A stretch of 46,573 bases of DNA from an uncultured Clostridia bacterium (GTDB lineage Bacteria > Bacillota > Clostridia > Lachnospirales > Cellulosilyticaceae): contig CAKZUB010000025.1 of the NCBI GenBank assembly GCA_937921505.1, positions 1 through 46,573 on the forward strand, given 5' to 3'. Each line of letters begins with the position of its first letter. Within the stretch, counting starts at the first letter, position 1. This document shows positions 26,168 through 34,451 of this stretch, in pieces. The notes beneath the pieces are model-generated. The model was given only the letters and a program-made list of their open reading frames with translations, was not told the origin of the DNA and ran no database searches. The position numbers and the translations under genes were made by a program.

Positions 26168-26809
26168 GTGGCTGAGGAAAGAAAAATCTCTATGGCTGTA
26201 ATAAGGCGGTTGCCACGATATTACAGATATCTAGGTGAGTTACTAGAAAAAGGTGTTGATAAAATATCATCCAGTCAATTGAGCGAAAGAATGAATGTAA
26301 CAGCCTCTCAAATTCGTCAGGATCTTAATAATTTTGGAGGATTTGGGCAGCAGGGTTATGGTTATAATGTAGACTATCTGCATAAAGAAATAAGTAAGAT
26401 TTTGGGGCTTGACCAGAATTATAAAATGATTATTGTAGGTGTAGGTAATTTAGGACAAGCACTTGCGAATTATAATTCATTTGAAAAAAGGGGTTTTAAA
26501 TTAGAGGGGTTATTTGATGTAAATCCAAGACTCATTGGTATGAGTATAAGAGGGCTTGAAGTACAAGATATTGATAAGATGGAAATTTTTGTGAAAGAGA
26601 ATAATATCGATATAGCGATACTTACTCTTCCGAGAATAAGAGTTAAACCAGTGGCAGAAAACTTAGCGAGTTGGGGAATAAAGGGACTTTGGAACTTCTC
26701 CGCAGTTGATTTGAAGCTGCCAGAAACAGTACAAGTTGAAAATGTTCATTTGTCACATAGTTTAATGACTCTCGCGTATAAAATTAAGGATTCCAAAGAA
26801 GAACAGTAA
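26168..26809 (+). CDS. rex: Redox-sensing repressor Rex
   Basis: A 213-aa dimeric repressor that responds to the NADH/NAD+ ratio and controls fermentation genes. The N-terminal winged helix (~8-80) includes SSQLSERMNVTASQIRQDL and FGGFGQQGYGYNV. The C-terminal Rossmann domain has VGVGNLGQALANY for NAD(H) binding and ends with the domain-swapped helix. The length is typical (~210 aa). The GTG start follows AAGGAG (26153-26158). It is divergent from the ABC-F gene and followed by a gene remnant. Confidence 0.96.
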   Translation: MAEERKISMAVIRRLPRYYRYLGELLEKGVDKISSSQLSERMNVTASQIRQDLNNFGGFGQQGYGYNVDYLHKEISKILGLDQNYKMIIVGVGNLGQALANYNSFEKRGFKLEGLFDVNPRLIGMSIRGLEVQDIDKMEIFVKENNIDIAILTLPRIRVKPVAENLASWGIKGLWNFSAVDLKLPETVQVENVHLSHSLMTLAYKIKDSKEEQ

Positions 26810-26831
26810 ATAGAATAATATGAATGATTTA

Positions 26832-27105
26832 ATGGCAAGATTCAAAGAAAAATATTTTCAACTTTTTATGTATGCCAGTATCACAAGCAAAGCTTGTATT
26901 ATGCAATGGATATAAAGATGAGTTTTTAAAAAATGAAATGTTCACAAGACTTTTTAGGGAAGAACTAAAAGGTATGTGGACATTTTGCGCGTTTATTGAG
27001 CAGTTTACTTATTTGATCTTTATCAAGGGAATTGATGATATTGAGACAACCAATGGATATGTCCCTTGGTCTATTTTGAATAATTTGTATGGAGGTGATT
27101 TATGA
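26832..27105 (+). pseudogene. Possible gene remnant upstream of serine hydrolase
   Basis: The stretch 26872-27105 is open (77 aa, from MPVSQAKLVLCNGYKDEF to NNLYGGDL), but the first ATG has no ribosome site. A different frame from ATG 26832 (MARFKEKYFQLFMYASITSK) looks protein-like and stops at ~26910. The two frames may be the halves of a frameshifted or decayed C-terminal domain, perhaps of a TetR-type regulator; this is a guess. The stop overlaps the next start (ATGA at 27102), which suggests ancestral translational coupling. It could alternatively be a real short gene of unknown function. Confidence 0.4.
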
Positions 27106-28589
27106 GAAACAAATTCATTTTAGCAACTATTATAACCTTTTTAATTTTGTATTCTTCCAGTATGATTGTAGCACAAAGTTCGATTAACGAACAAAGACTT
27201 GATGAAACCATTAAAAAATATATGAAAATTTATAGAATACCAGGAGCAGCACTGTCTGTTTCAAAGGATAATGAAATTGTATATGCTAAAGGATTTGGTA
27301 AAACTCCTGAAGGTAATAAAGTAACCGCAGATACACCTATGTACATAGGTTCAGTAACCAAATCTTTTACTGCCCTTTCTGTTATGCAACTGGCAGAACA
27401 AGGAAAAGTAGACCTAGATTCGCCTGTTATAAAGTATTTGCCATGGTTTAAAGTAGGTGACCTAGAAGTTGGTAATAACATAACAATTAGAAATTTATTA
27501 AATCATACTAGTGGATTGACTGATATTAACTACGTAGCTAGATTTTCTTCTGATACAACAGTTAATACCTCCATTGAACATATTTCAACTGCAAAACCCG
27601 TAGCAAAGCCAGGAAGTAAATACTATTATTTTAATCAAAACTATCAAATCCTTGGACTGATAATTGAAGAAGTATCTGGACTAAGCTATGGAGAATATGT
27701 TAAAAAACATATATTACAACCTTTATCAATGGAAAGTACATATTTAGATAAAGAAGAAATTGAAAAAAGAATAACCCATGGACATAGTGCTTTTTTTACA
27801 TTCCCCATTAAAATGAAGGAACCATTTAAAGCATATTCGCTACCAGATGGTAGTATAGTTTCTACTGCTAATGATATGGGGAGTTTTCTTAGGGCACATA
27901 ACAATACAGCTTTAGGCTCAAACTTATCACTTCTTTCAACAGAAGGCTTTAAACAAATGCATACTCCAAATACTGCAATAGGCTCAAATTATGGGATGGG
28001 ATGGGAGATAACCAAAAGTAAAAAAGGATATACTGTAATACATCACGGTGGGGATCTTGATAGTTATCATGCATATGTATTAATGATACCGGAAAAAGGA
28101 ATTAATATAGTTCTCTTGATAAATCAAAATAATTATCTCTATACAACATCTGTCTATAATTCATTAGTCAGGGCTCTTATTAACAATACACTAGGCAATA
28201 ATCACGAAGAAAGCATGCCATTATTAAATATATATTTAATAATGACAGGTGTTGTTGTATTAGCCATAATAATACACGCTGTGTTTTCAATTATTGAAAT
28301 ATCAAAATGGAAATCAAATTCAAAATTACAGAAAAATAAATGTATGTATTTATCTATTATGCGAGACTTATTAGTTCCTATAATACTATTGATAATTATG
28401 CCCTATCTTGTGTATTTATATATTGAGCGTGGCGTTGATTTAATCGAGGCTTTTAGAATGCTGCCAGATCTAGTTTTAAGTATTTTTCTTATAAGTATAC
28501 TATATATTATAAAAATCATTGCAAAGGTAGTTATTATCATTAAGCATTCAAAGATAGAACAATGGGACACAAAATTAAAGTTTAAGTAG
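27102..28589 (+). CDS. Beta-lactamase-fold serine hydrolase with C-terminal membrane domain
   Basis: A 495-aa exported enzyme of the class C beta-lactamase/low-molecular-weight PBP-like group. It has an N-terminal signal or anchor (~5-24) and a catalytic domain (~30-365). S84-V-T-K87 is the nucleophile motif, Y176-F-N178 the second motif and HHGG the third. Three to four membrane helices make up the last ~120 residues. The substrate could be a D-amino peptide, an ester or a peptidoglycan stem; this cannot be told from motifs. GGAGGTG precedes the ATG, which overlaps the stop of the upstream remnant. Confidence 0.9.
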   Translation: MRNKFILATIITFLILYSSSMIVAQSSINEQRLDETIKKYMKIYRIPGAALSVSKDNEIVYAKGFGKTPEGNKVTADTPMYIGSVTKSFTALSVMQLAEQGKVDLDSPVIKYLPWFKVGDLEVGNNITIRNLLNHTSGLTDINYVARFSSDTTVNTSIEHISTAKPVAKPGSKYYYFNQNYQILGLIIEEVSGLSYGEYVKKHILQPLSMESTYLDKEEIEKRITHGHSAFFTFPIKMKEPFKAYSLPDGSIVSTANDMGSFLRAHNNTALGSNLSLLSTEGFKQMHTPNTAIGSNYGMGWEITKSKKGYTVIHHGGDLDSYHAYVLMIPEKGINIVLLINQNNYLYTTSVYNSLVRALINNTLGNNHEESMPLLNIYLIMTGVVVLAIIIHAVFSIIEISKWKSNSKLQKNKCMYLSIMRDLLVPIILLIIMPYLVYLYIERGVDLIEAFRMLPDLVLSIFLISILYIIKIIAKVVIIIKHSKIEQWDTKLKFK

Positions 28590-28656
28590 AGGCTTACTTA
28601 CTTTATAATCATTTATTGAAGCTAATGGAATGATAGAAGAGAATACGAAGTTAAAG

Positions 28657-28706
28657 TAGTGTATGAAACTCTCTTAGAAGACTAAAAGTTTCATGCACTG
28701 TTTTTA
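28657..28706 (+). terminator. Terminator after serine hydrolase
   Basis: AGTGTATGAAACT pairs with AGTTTCATGCACT (one T-G pair), followed by GTTTTTATTT. Confidence 0.88.
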
Positions 28707-28771
28707 TTTAGCCCATATTATTTTTAAAAAGAATGATATATAATAAAATTATAGAGATAGGGGGGAATAAA

Positions 28772-29461
28772 GTGTTTGGGTTTTTAAAGAAAAATAGAAG
28801 AATTATATTACAAAATGATTTAGCAGAAGAGATGGCTATTTCGAATTATGAGGTAGATATCAAAAAAACATATATAAAAGAAATACTTAACAAAAGGAAA
28901 TTGCCGCTTGTACTGCTTGACCCTCTTTGGCATTCCATTCGAGAACAGATTGTAAGTGAATCAATTGATAAAAATCAAGGTATTTTGCAAGAGCTTTTAA
29001 AAGAACAAGGAAGGCTTACAAATGATTACAAGGACTATGGTACTGTGAAGCAAAACTTTTTAAAACAAATTCTTACGCTAAGCGGAGAACTGCGTGGTGA
29101 AGAGGATACGCAGAAGATAGAAGCATTAAGCAACCTTCATGCAAGTACTTTAGGAGCAAATCAAAAGCTTGAAACAATAGAAAAAAGATTAGAAAAAGTT
29201 GAAGAGGAAATTGAAGCAATTAATAGAGAAATTATTGAAGAAATTGTAGCTGTAGGGTATGAATATATTGCTATTTGTAAAAATAACTGTGAGAGTTTAG
29301 AAAGACAAATCAATGAGCTGCGCGCGCAAGTTATGATTAAAACTAATGAAAAGAAAAAAAATGAGCAAGTCCTTAAAGGAATTTATAATTATATGCATCA
29401 TGTAGTGGGACAAAATCAAATAGAGATTATAGATAAGGAGCTCTGGGATACGGAAAAATGA
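28772..29461 (+). CDS. Coiled-coil protein of unknown function
   Basis: A 229-aa soluble, charged protein I do not recognise. The N-terminal ~70 residues are basic and mixed. From ~75 to 210 heptad-like helices dominate (QKLETIEKRLEKVEEEIEAI and SLERQINELRAQVMIKTNEK). GTG 28772 is chosen because AGGGGGG (28759-28765) sits 6-7 nt upstream. An in-frame ATG at 28733 lacks a ribosome site and precedes a TATAAT (28739-28744) that may be the promoter -10. Its stop overlaps the acpS start (ATGA), so the two are translationally coupled. Confidence 0.75.
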   Translation: MFGFLKKNRRIILQNDLAEEMAISNYEVDIKKTYIKEILNKRKLPLVLLDPLWHSIREQIVSESIDKNQGILQELLKEQGRLTNDYKDYGTVKQNFLKQILTLSGELRGEEDTQKIEALSNLHASTLGANQKLETIEKRLEKVEEEIEAINREIIEEIVAVGYEYIAICKNNCESLERQINELRAQVMIKTNEKKKNEQVLKGIYNYMHHVVGQNQIEIIDKELWDTEK

Positions 29462-29877
29462 TACTAGGAATAGGAACAGATATAATTGAAATAGCTAGAA
29501 TAGAAAAAGTGATGAGAAACACACCAACTTTTATGAATAAGGTGTTTACAGATAGTGAAAATAATTACTTTAAGAATAGAAAGCATAAAGCTGAAACAAT
29601 AGCAGGAGTATTTGCAGCTAAAGAAGCTGTAAGTAAAGCTTTAGGAACTGGGTTTAGAAGCTTTACCCCTAAAGAGATACAAATTCTCCCAAATGATTTA
29701 GGAAAGCCAGAGGTCACTCTACATGAGGAAGCCATCCAATTAGCTAAGCAATTAGGGGCTGGAGCTATTCATGTAACGATATCACACTGTCAGACTTATG
29801 CAGTAGCTTATGTTCTCATTGAAAAGGGGGATGCTTATGAAACTAATGACTCCAAAGCAGATGAGGCAGATCGATGA
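29458..29877 (+). CDS. acpS: Holo-[acyl-carrier-protein] synthase
   Basis: A 139-aa enzyme that transfers 4'-phosphopantetheine from CoA to apo-ACP for fatty acid synthesis. The Mg-binding GTDIIEIARI (D8) and FAAKEAVSKALGTGF (Glu and Lys) motifs are complete, as is the ISHCQTYAVAYV C-terminus. About 15 extra C-terminal residues overlap the next gene. It is coupled to the upstream coiled-coil gene by ATGA and overlaps nnr by ~41 nt. Confidence 0.96.
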   Translation: MILGIGTDIIEIARIEKVMRNTPTFMNKVFTDSENNYFKNRKHKAETIAGVFAAKEAVSKALGTGFRSFTPKEIQILPNDLGKPEVTLHEEAIQLAKQLGAGAIHVTISHCQTYAVAYVLIEKGDAYETNDSKADEADR

Positions 29878-31375
29878 ACAAGCGATTAATGATTATCATA
29901 TACCGAGTATTTTACTTATGGAACACGCAGCGTACCATATCTTTAGACATATTAAAGAAAAGTATAAACATCAGAATATTGTTATAGTATGTGGACCTGG
30001 AAATAACGGAGGAGATGGTTTTGCCTTAGCACGGCAAATTAAAACTTGGTCTCATAATAAACTTAAAGTTGTTATGTTGGTGGCTCCAGAAGATTTATCA
30101 GAAGATGGCAGAGTTTATTATAATCTTTGTGAGCATATTGGCGTAGAAATAGTGTGTACTTCGGTTTCAAACATAGACATAGTCTATAAAGCATTAGGAG
30201 AAGCAAATGTGATAGTAGATGCACTCTTTGGTACAGGTCTTTCAAGAAAAGTAGAAGGTATTTATGCGGATATTATTGAGCATATTAACACAAGTGCTGC
30301 TGATATAATCAGTATAGATATTCCCTCAGGAATTGATGGTACTACAGGTCAAATACAAGGGATAGGTGTAAAGGCAGATCAAACGATTACATTTACTGCT
30401 GCAAAGTTAGGGCTATATCTATATCCTGCGATTGATTATGTTGGGGAGCTTAAAATAGCAGATATTGGTATACCACAGGGCATTTTGGATAAAACAGAGA
30501 CCTTTTATTATACGATACAAAAAGAAGAAATGAAGCAGCTTTTACCTATTAGAACTACAAGAAGTAATAAAGGGACTTATGGTAAAGTACTTGTTATTGG
30601 AGGACAAATAGGAATGTCAGGGGCTGTTGCCTTAACGAGTTACGGGGCTTTAAAAGTAGGGGCTGGAAGTGTTACTGCTGCGGTACCCCACTCTATCCAT
30701 GATATTATGGAGCAAAAGGTGACAGAGATTATGACCATACCTCTTAAAGATCAAGCAGGGCATATTAGCGCCGATGCGATAAAGCAAGTACAAGAACTCA
30801 TAGAGAAATATGATGTGATTGCCATCGGGCCAGGAATAGGCAGAAGTGAAGATATAAAATCTGTTTTACGCTCAGTTCTCTTAAGTGATAAACCATGTGT
30901 AGTAGATGCAGATGCTCTTTACTTTTTTAGAGAATTACTTGAAGTTGTACGAATAAGAGAAGCAGATACTATTATTACCCCACATCCAGGAGAGATGACA
31001 AGACTGGTGGATTTAACAGTAGAAGAGATACTAAATAATCCAATTGCTACTACAAATTGTTTTGCAACGAAAAATAATGTTATTACTGTATTAAAAATAG
31101 AAAGAACAGTAGTAGGAGACACTAAGGCCAACATATATATCAATATAAGTGGTAATAATGGTATGGCTAAAGGCGGAAGCGGAGATGTGCTAACAGGAAT
31201 AATTACAGGACTTTTGGCGGAGGGAGTAAAGGCAAAAGATGCAGCGATACTTGGCGTTTATTTACATGCAAGAGCTGGAGATATTATGAAGACTTTAAAA
31301 ACAGAATATGCCTTTTTACCAAGTGATTTATATCAAGGTATTGAAAAAGCTTTTCAAGAACTGATTGATAGTTAG
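29837..31375 (+). CDS. nnr: Bifunctional NAD(P)H-hydrate epimerase / ADP-dependent dehydratase
   Basis: A 512-aa repair enzyme for hydrated nicotinamide cofactors. The N-terminal epimerase domain (~1-210) has CGPGNNGGDGFALARQ and DALFGTGLSR. The C-terminal dehydratase domain (~225-505) has KGTYGKVLVIGG, DADALYFF, TPHPGEMTRL and GMAKGGSGDVLTGII. AAAGGGGG at ~29822 favours ATG 29837 over ATG 29810. It overlaps the acpS 3' end, as in many Firmicutes. Confidence 0.95.
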   Translation: MKLMTPKQMRQIDEQAINDYHIPSILLMEHAAYHIFRHIKEKYKHQNIVIVCGPGNNGGDGFALARQIKTWSHNKLKVVMLVAPEDLSEDGRVYYNLCEHIGVEIVCTSVSNIDIVYKALGEANVIVDALFGTGLSRKVEGIYADIIEHINTSAADIISIDIPSGIDGTTGQIQGIGVKADQTITFTAAKLGLYLYPAIDYVGELKIADIGIPQGILDKTETFYYTIQKEEMKQLLPIRTTRSNKGTYGKVLVIGGQIGMSGAVALTSYGALKVGAGSVTAAVPHSIHDIMEQKVTEIMTIPLKDQAGHISADAIKQVQELIEKYDVIAIGPGIGRSEDIKSVLRSVLLSDKPCVVDADALYFFRELLEVVRIREADTIITPHPGEMTRLVDLTVEEILNNPIATTNCFATKNNVITVLKIERTVVGDTKANIYINISGNNGMAKGGSGDVLTGIITGLLAEGVKAKDAAILGVYLHARAGDIMKTLKTEYAFLPSDLYQGIEKAFQELIDS

Positions 31376-31405
31376 AAGGATAATTAAACAAGGGGGAATG
31401 TGGGT

Positions 31406-31855
31406 ATGAACGCAAAAGATATTATGAAAAAAAATGTTATTTTTGTTCAAGAAGATGAGAGTATAAAAGATGTGCTTGAAGTTTTAATGAAAAATAATAT
31501 AAGTGGAGTACCCGTTGTAGATAAGAATAAGCATGTAGTGGGGGTTGTTACAGAGAAAGATTTAATTACAAAAGAAAAAGGACTAAATATTCCATCATAT
31601 ATTGAGTTTGTAACGAGTATATTATTTATAGATGGGGATTTAAAGTATAATACAAACCACGAAAAAATCATTACATTGACGGCTAAGGAGATTATGTCTT
31701 CAACGGTATATACTGTTTATTTAGATGCACCAATAGAAGAAATAGCATCTATTATGGTCAATAGACGCATTAATCGTGTGCCGGTTGTAGATAAAGAGCG
31801 CAAGTTAGTTGGGATTATAGGTAGAGGAGACTTGCTTCCAATACTTATTAATTAA
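31406..31855 (+). CDS. Paired CBS-domain protein
   Basis: A 149-aa protein made of two CBS domains (~1-60 and ~85-149), each with the GVPVVDKNKHVVGVVTEKDL or RVPVVDKERKLVGIIGRGDL pattern. Such Bateman modules bind adenine nucleotides and regulate partners. No catalytic domain is attached. AGGGGG lies 9 nt before ATG 31406; an in-frame GTG at 31400 is less well placed. It sits between nnr and the gerS-like gene. Confidence 0.92.
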   Translation: MNAKDIMKKNVIFVQEDESIKDVLEVLMKNNISGVPVVDKNKHVVGVVTEKDLITKEKGLNIPSYIEFVTSILFIDGDLKYNTNHEKIITLTAKEIMSSTVYTVYLDAPIEEIASIMVNRRINRVPVVDKERKLVGIIGRGDLLPILIN

Positions 31856-31867
31856 TACGGAGGAAGT

Positions 31868-32485
31868 ATGTATAAGCAGAAAAAGGCTTTAATAGCAGTC
31901 TTTTTACTGATGATAACTTTTGTGTTATATGGGTGCAGCACATCCATACAAAATAATAGACAGCAAGATAAACTATCTACTATGTTGAAAACACTTAAAA
32001 ATTATGAAGCAGATGTGACAATTACATTTTTAAAAGATACCCAAGTGAATGTTCTCAAGATGAAACAACAAGAAGAAGTAGGAGGACAATACAAGATTGT
32101 TGTAGAGAGTCCGACCTATTTAAAAGGACATACGATAAGTTTTGATGGAAAAAATATTACAGAGTATAATCCAAGTACAAAGATTAATAGATTATCTCAG
32201 GCTAGTGAAGCTAGAAATCAAACATTATTTAGCAGTTTCTTGTATAACTACTTAAACACCAAAGAAGTTATACAAGAAAAGCAAACACTAGGTGGAAAAG
32301 AATTTATTACAGTTGAAGTTGGCATACCGGGTAACTTTAAGTATATAGCAAAAGAAAAAGTATGGTTTGATGTAAATAAGCTGTTGCCAACCAAAATGGA
32401 AATTTATGATACTGAAAATAATATAACGATACACATAGAATTTAATCATTTTAAACATAATACAAAGATTAATTTTAATACATAA
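31868..32485 (+). CDS. gerS: GerS/YdcC-like lipoprotein (LolA fold)
   Basis: A 205-aa lipoprotein with lipid-acceptor Cys at residue 23 (VLYGCSTS). The rest has the beta-rich LolA-like pattern of lipoprotein carriers (MLKTLKNYEADVTITFLKDT, SFDGKNITEYNPS, VWFDVNKLLPTKMEIYD). The position directly before alr matches gerS-alr2 in Clostridioides difficile and ydcC-alr in Bacillus subtilis. In C. difficile GerS works with CwlD in making the muramic-delta-lactam of spore cortex. The assignment rests on fold signature plus synteny, so the specific role is inferred. GGAGG precedes the ATG. Confidence 0.75.
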   Translation: MYKQKKALIAVFLLMITFVLYGCSTSIQNNRQQDKLSTMLKTLKNYEADVTITFLKDTQVNVLKMKQQEEVGGQYKIVVESPTYLKGHTISFDGKNITEYNPSTKINRLSQASEARNQTLFSSFLYNYLNTKEVIQEKQTLGGKEFITVEVGIPGNFKYIAKEKVWFDVNKLLPTKMEIYDTENNITIHIEFNHFKHNTKINFNT

Positions 32486-32518
32486 ACAGCACTTAGGAGG
32501 AGTACAAAGGAGGCAAAT

Positions 32519-33646
32519 ATGGACTATCTTAGACCACGGGTAGTAGCAGAAGTGAGTACAAGTGCGATAAGGCATAATTACAGGCAGATACGAAATATTA
32601 TACCAAGTCATACAGAAATGATGGCCATTGTAAAAGCCGATGGCTATGGACATGGAGCTATTGAAATTTCGAATATACTTCAGCAAGAAGGCGTTGATAG
32701 ATTTGCCGTTGCAATAGCTCACGAAGGAGAAGAACTAAGACGCTCAGGAATTATTTTGCCTATACTTGTTTTAGGCTATACACCAAGAGCGGATATTAAG
32801 ACACTTATTGAAAATGATCTTACACAAACAGTTTTTTCTTATGACATGGCAAAATATATTTCGGATGAGGCTGTTATACTTAATAAAACAGTTAATATTC
32901 ATATTAAAGTAGATACGGGGATGGGGAGAATAGGTTTTTTTTCATCACCTCAAAGTATTGAAGAAATTAGAAAAATAGCAGAACTTCCACACATTAATAT
33001 GGAGGGTATATTTACTCATTTCTCAACAGCAGATGAGGAAGATAAGACTTATACCAAAAATCAGTGGAGTATTTTTGAAGGGTTTTTAAAAGAATTAAAT
33101 GAAGTGGGTATTGACTTACCTATTATTCATGCTGCAAATAGTGCAGCTACTATGTGTCATAACTATGCACATCTTAACGTAGTAAGGCCAGGTATTATAC
33201 TTTATGGGTATTACCCATCTGGCTATTTACAAGATAAGGTTATCACATTACAACCAGCAATGACACTCAAGTCACAAGTTGTACACGTTAAAGAATTGCC
33301 GGAAGGTCATTATGTAGGATATGGCAGAAAGTATTATACTCATCAAAAAACAAAAATTGCAACCATCCCCATTGGTTATGCAGATGGCTATTCAAGACGA
33401 TTATCTAATGAAGGAAGAGTACTTATAAGAGGCGAATATGCGGCGATAGTAGGAAATATTTGTATGGATCAATTTATGGTAGATGTAAGTCATATTAAAG
33501 ATGTGCGCGTAGAAGACGAGGTCGTTATTTTTGGAGAACAAGGCAATAAATGTATTCGAGTAGAAGAAATTGCACAACAGCTAGACACCCTTAATTATGA
33601 AATAATGTGCATGATAGGCAAGAGAGTTCCGCGTTTGTATATATAA
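32519..33646 (+). CDS. alr: Alanine racemase
   Basis: A 375-aa PLP enzyme converting L-Ala to D-Ala for peptidoglycan. The PLP lysine K39 is in MAIVKADGYGHGA. The catalytic Tyr is in YVGYGRKYYT. Other hallmarks are KVDTGMGRIGF, RPGIILYG and IPIGYADGYSR. Full length. AAAGGAGG is placed 6 nt before ATG 32519. It is downstream of the gerS-like gene and upstream of the mazEF-like pair, a conserved order. Confidence 0.97.
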   Translation: MDYLRPRVVAEVSTSAIRHNYRQIRNIIPSHTEMMAIVKADGYGHGAIEISNILQQEGVDRFAVAIAHEGEELRRSGIILPILVLGYTPRADIKTLIENDLTQTVFSYDMAKYISDEAVILNKTVNIHIKVDTGMGRIGFFSSPQSIEEIRKIAELPHINMEGIFTHFSTADEEDKTYTKNQWSIFEGFLKELNEVGIDLPIIHAANSAATMCHNYAHLNVVRPGIILYGYYPSGYLQDKVITLQPAMTLKSQVVHVKELPEGHYVGYGRKYYTHQKTKIATIPIGYADGYSRRLSNEGRVLIRGEYAAIVGNICMDQFMVDVSHIKDVRVEDEVVIFGEQGNKCIRVEEIAQQLDTLNYEIMCMIGKRVPRLYI

Positions 33647-33726
33647 ATTTAAAAAATATTAATAACATCGTATAGAGTTATTAAAAAATGGCAAAAATAA
33701 AATTAGCTAGTTAGGAGTGAATCACG

Positions 33727-33753
33727 ATGTTAGCAGGGAGTGGTTTGCAATGA
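33727..33753 (+). other. Possible 8-codon leader ORF coupled to antitoxin
   Basis: ATG at 33727, 9 nt after AGGAG (33713-33717), encodes MLAGSGLQ. It ends with TGA 33751-33753, which overlaps the antitoxin ATG at 33750 (ATGA). The best-placed ribosome site upstream of the antitoxin serves this mini-ORF, so translation of the antitoxin may be coupled to it. Confidence 0.4.
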
Positions 33754-33941
33754 CTAAGTCAAGAAGTGATGTAAGGGCCAATGAAGAAAGACTCAGAGAA
33801 ATTTCAGAACAAAAAAAGCTTAATACAATGAAAAAAGGTTATCAAGAAATGGCAGAGATTAATTTATCAATTTCAAAACTCTATTTTGAGGTAGAAAGCG
33901 AGGCCGAGTCTTATTACGATCGCATAGCGGAGTGTGAGTAA
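33750..33941 (+). CDS. mazE: Shortened MazE/EndoAI-like antitoxin lacking the RHH domain
   Basis: A 63-aa protein directly before mazF. Its C-terminal half ([20 protein letters not shown], then [16 protein letters not shown]) closely resembles the MazF-binding tail of B. subtilis EndoAI (RRGYMEMAKINLNIS..., as I recall it). The ~45-residue ribbon-helix-helix DNA-binding N-terminus of EndoAI is absent. It is replaced by ~26 charged residues ([20 protein letters not shown]). ATG 33750 has AGGGAG 9 nt upstream. The in-frame GTG 33717 sits inside another ribosome site. It should neutralise MazF, but probably cannot act as an autorepressor by itself. Confidence 0.72.
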   Translation: MTKSRSDVRANEERLREISEQKKLNTMKKGYQEMAEINLSISKLYFEVESEAESYYDRIAECE

Positions 33942-33943
33942 AA

Positions 33944-34291
33944 GTGCAAGTAAAACGTGGAGATATATTTTATGCAGATTTAAGTCCTGTAATAGGTTCA
34001 GAACAAGGTGGTATTAGACCTGTCCTTGTAGTACAAAATGATATTGGCAATAAGTTTAGCCCTACTGTAATATGTGCGGCCATTACTTCTAAAATTAATA
34101 AAGCAAAACTTCCGACTCATGTTGAGATAGATGCAGCAGAATATGAGCTTGTTAAAAATTCTGTAATACTCCTTGAGCAAATCAGGACGATCGATAAAAA
34201 GAGACTTAAAGAGAAAATATGTCATTTAGATGATCGGCTTATGGATCAAGTAGATAGGAGTATTAAAATTAGTTTTGCAATTAATACATAA
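33944..34291 (+). CDS. mazF: MazF/NdoA-type endoribonuclease toxin
   Basis: A 115-aa mRNA interferase of the PemK/MazF family. The N-terminal [20 protein letters not shown] and [12 protein letters not shown] are characteristic. [11 protein letters not shown] carries the conserved catalytic-region Thr/Ser, and [13 protein letters not shown] follows. The length is usual. The GTG start lies 2 nt after the antitoxin stop, indicating coupled translation. It probably cleaves at UACAU-like sites as NdoA does; the specificity is inferred. Confidence 0.95.
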   Translation: MQVKRGDIFYADLSPVIGSEQGGIRPVLVVQNDIGNKFSPTVICAAITSKINKAKLPTHVEIDAAEYELVKNSVILLEQIRTIDKKRLKEKICHLDDRLMDQVDRSIKISFAINT

Positions 34292-34300
34292 GAATGTATC

Positions 34301-34328
34301 AGGAGGCCTTAAAAGGCTTCCTTTTTTT
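34301..34328 (+). terminator. Terminator after mazF
   Basis: GGAGGCCTT / AAGGCTTCC with a very short loop and seven Ts. It closes the acpS-to-mazF gene group. Confidence 0.88.
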
Positions 34329-34371
34329 GCAATTTTTTAAATTAAGGAGAAAGATTAGATTATGTTTTAGT

Positions 34372-34399
34372 TTGAAATCAAAATTAACTGTGTTAGAAT
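34372..34399 (+). promoter_or_regulatory. Promoter of AEC transporter gene
   Basis: TTGAAA (34372-34377), a 16-nt spacer and TAGAAT (34394-34399) with an extended -10 TGT immediately before it. It lies ~50 nt upstream of the gene. Confidence 0.55.
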
Positions 34400-34451
34400 A
34401 GGAAAGACAAAATGAAATATCTAAAATAAGACAGTTAGGGAGATATGACTT

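Noticed and set aside
33659..33684. TTAATAAC/GTTATTAA hairpin between alr and the antitoxin
   Set aside because: The stem is AT-only and followed by A's, not T's, on the coding strand, so it is not a terminator here. It could be an operator, but nothing supports that.
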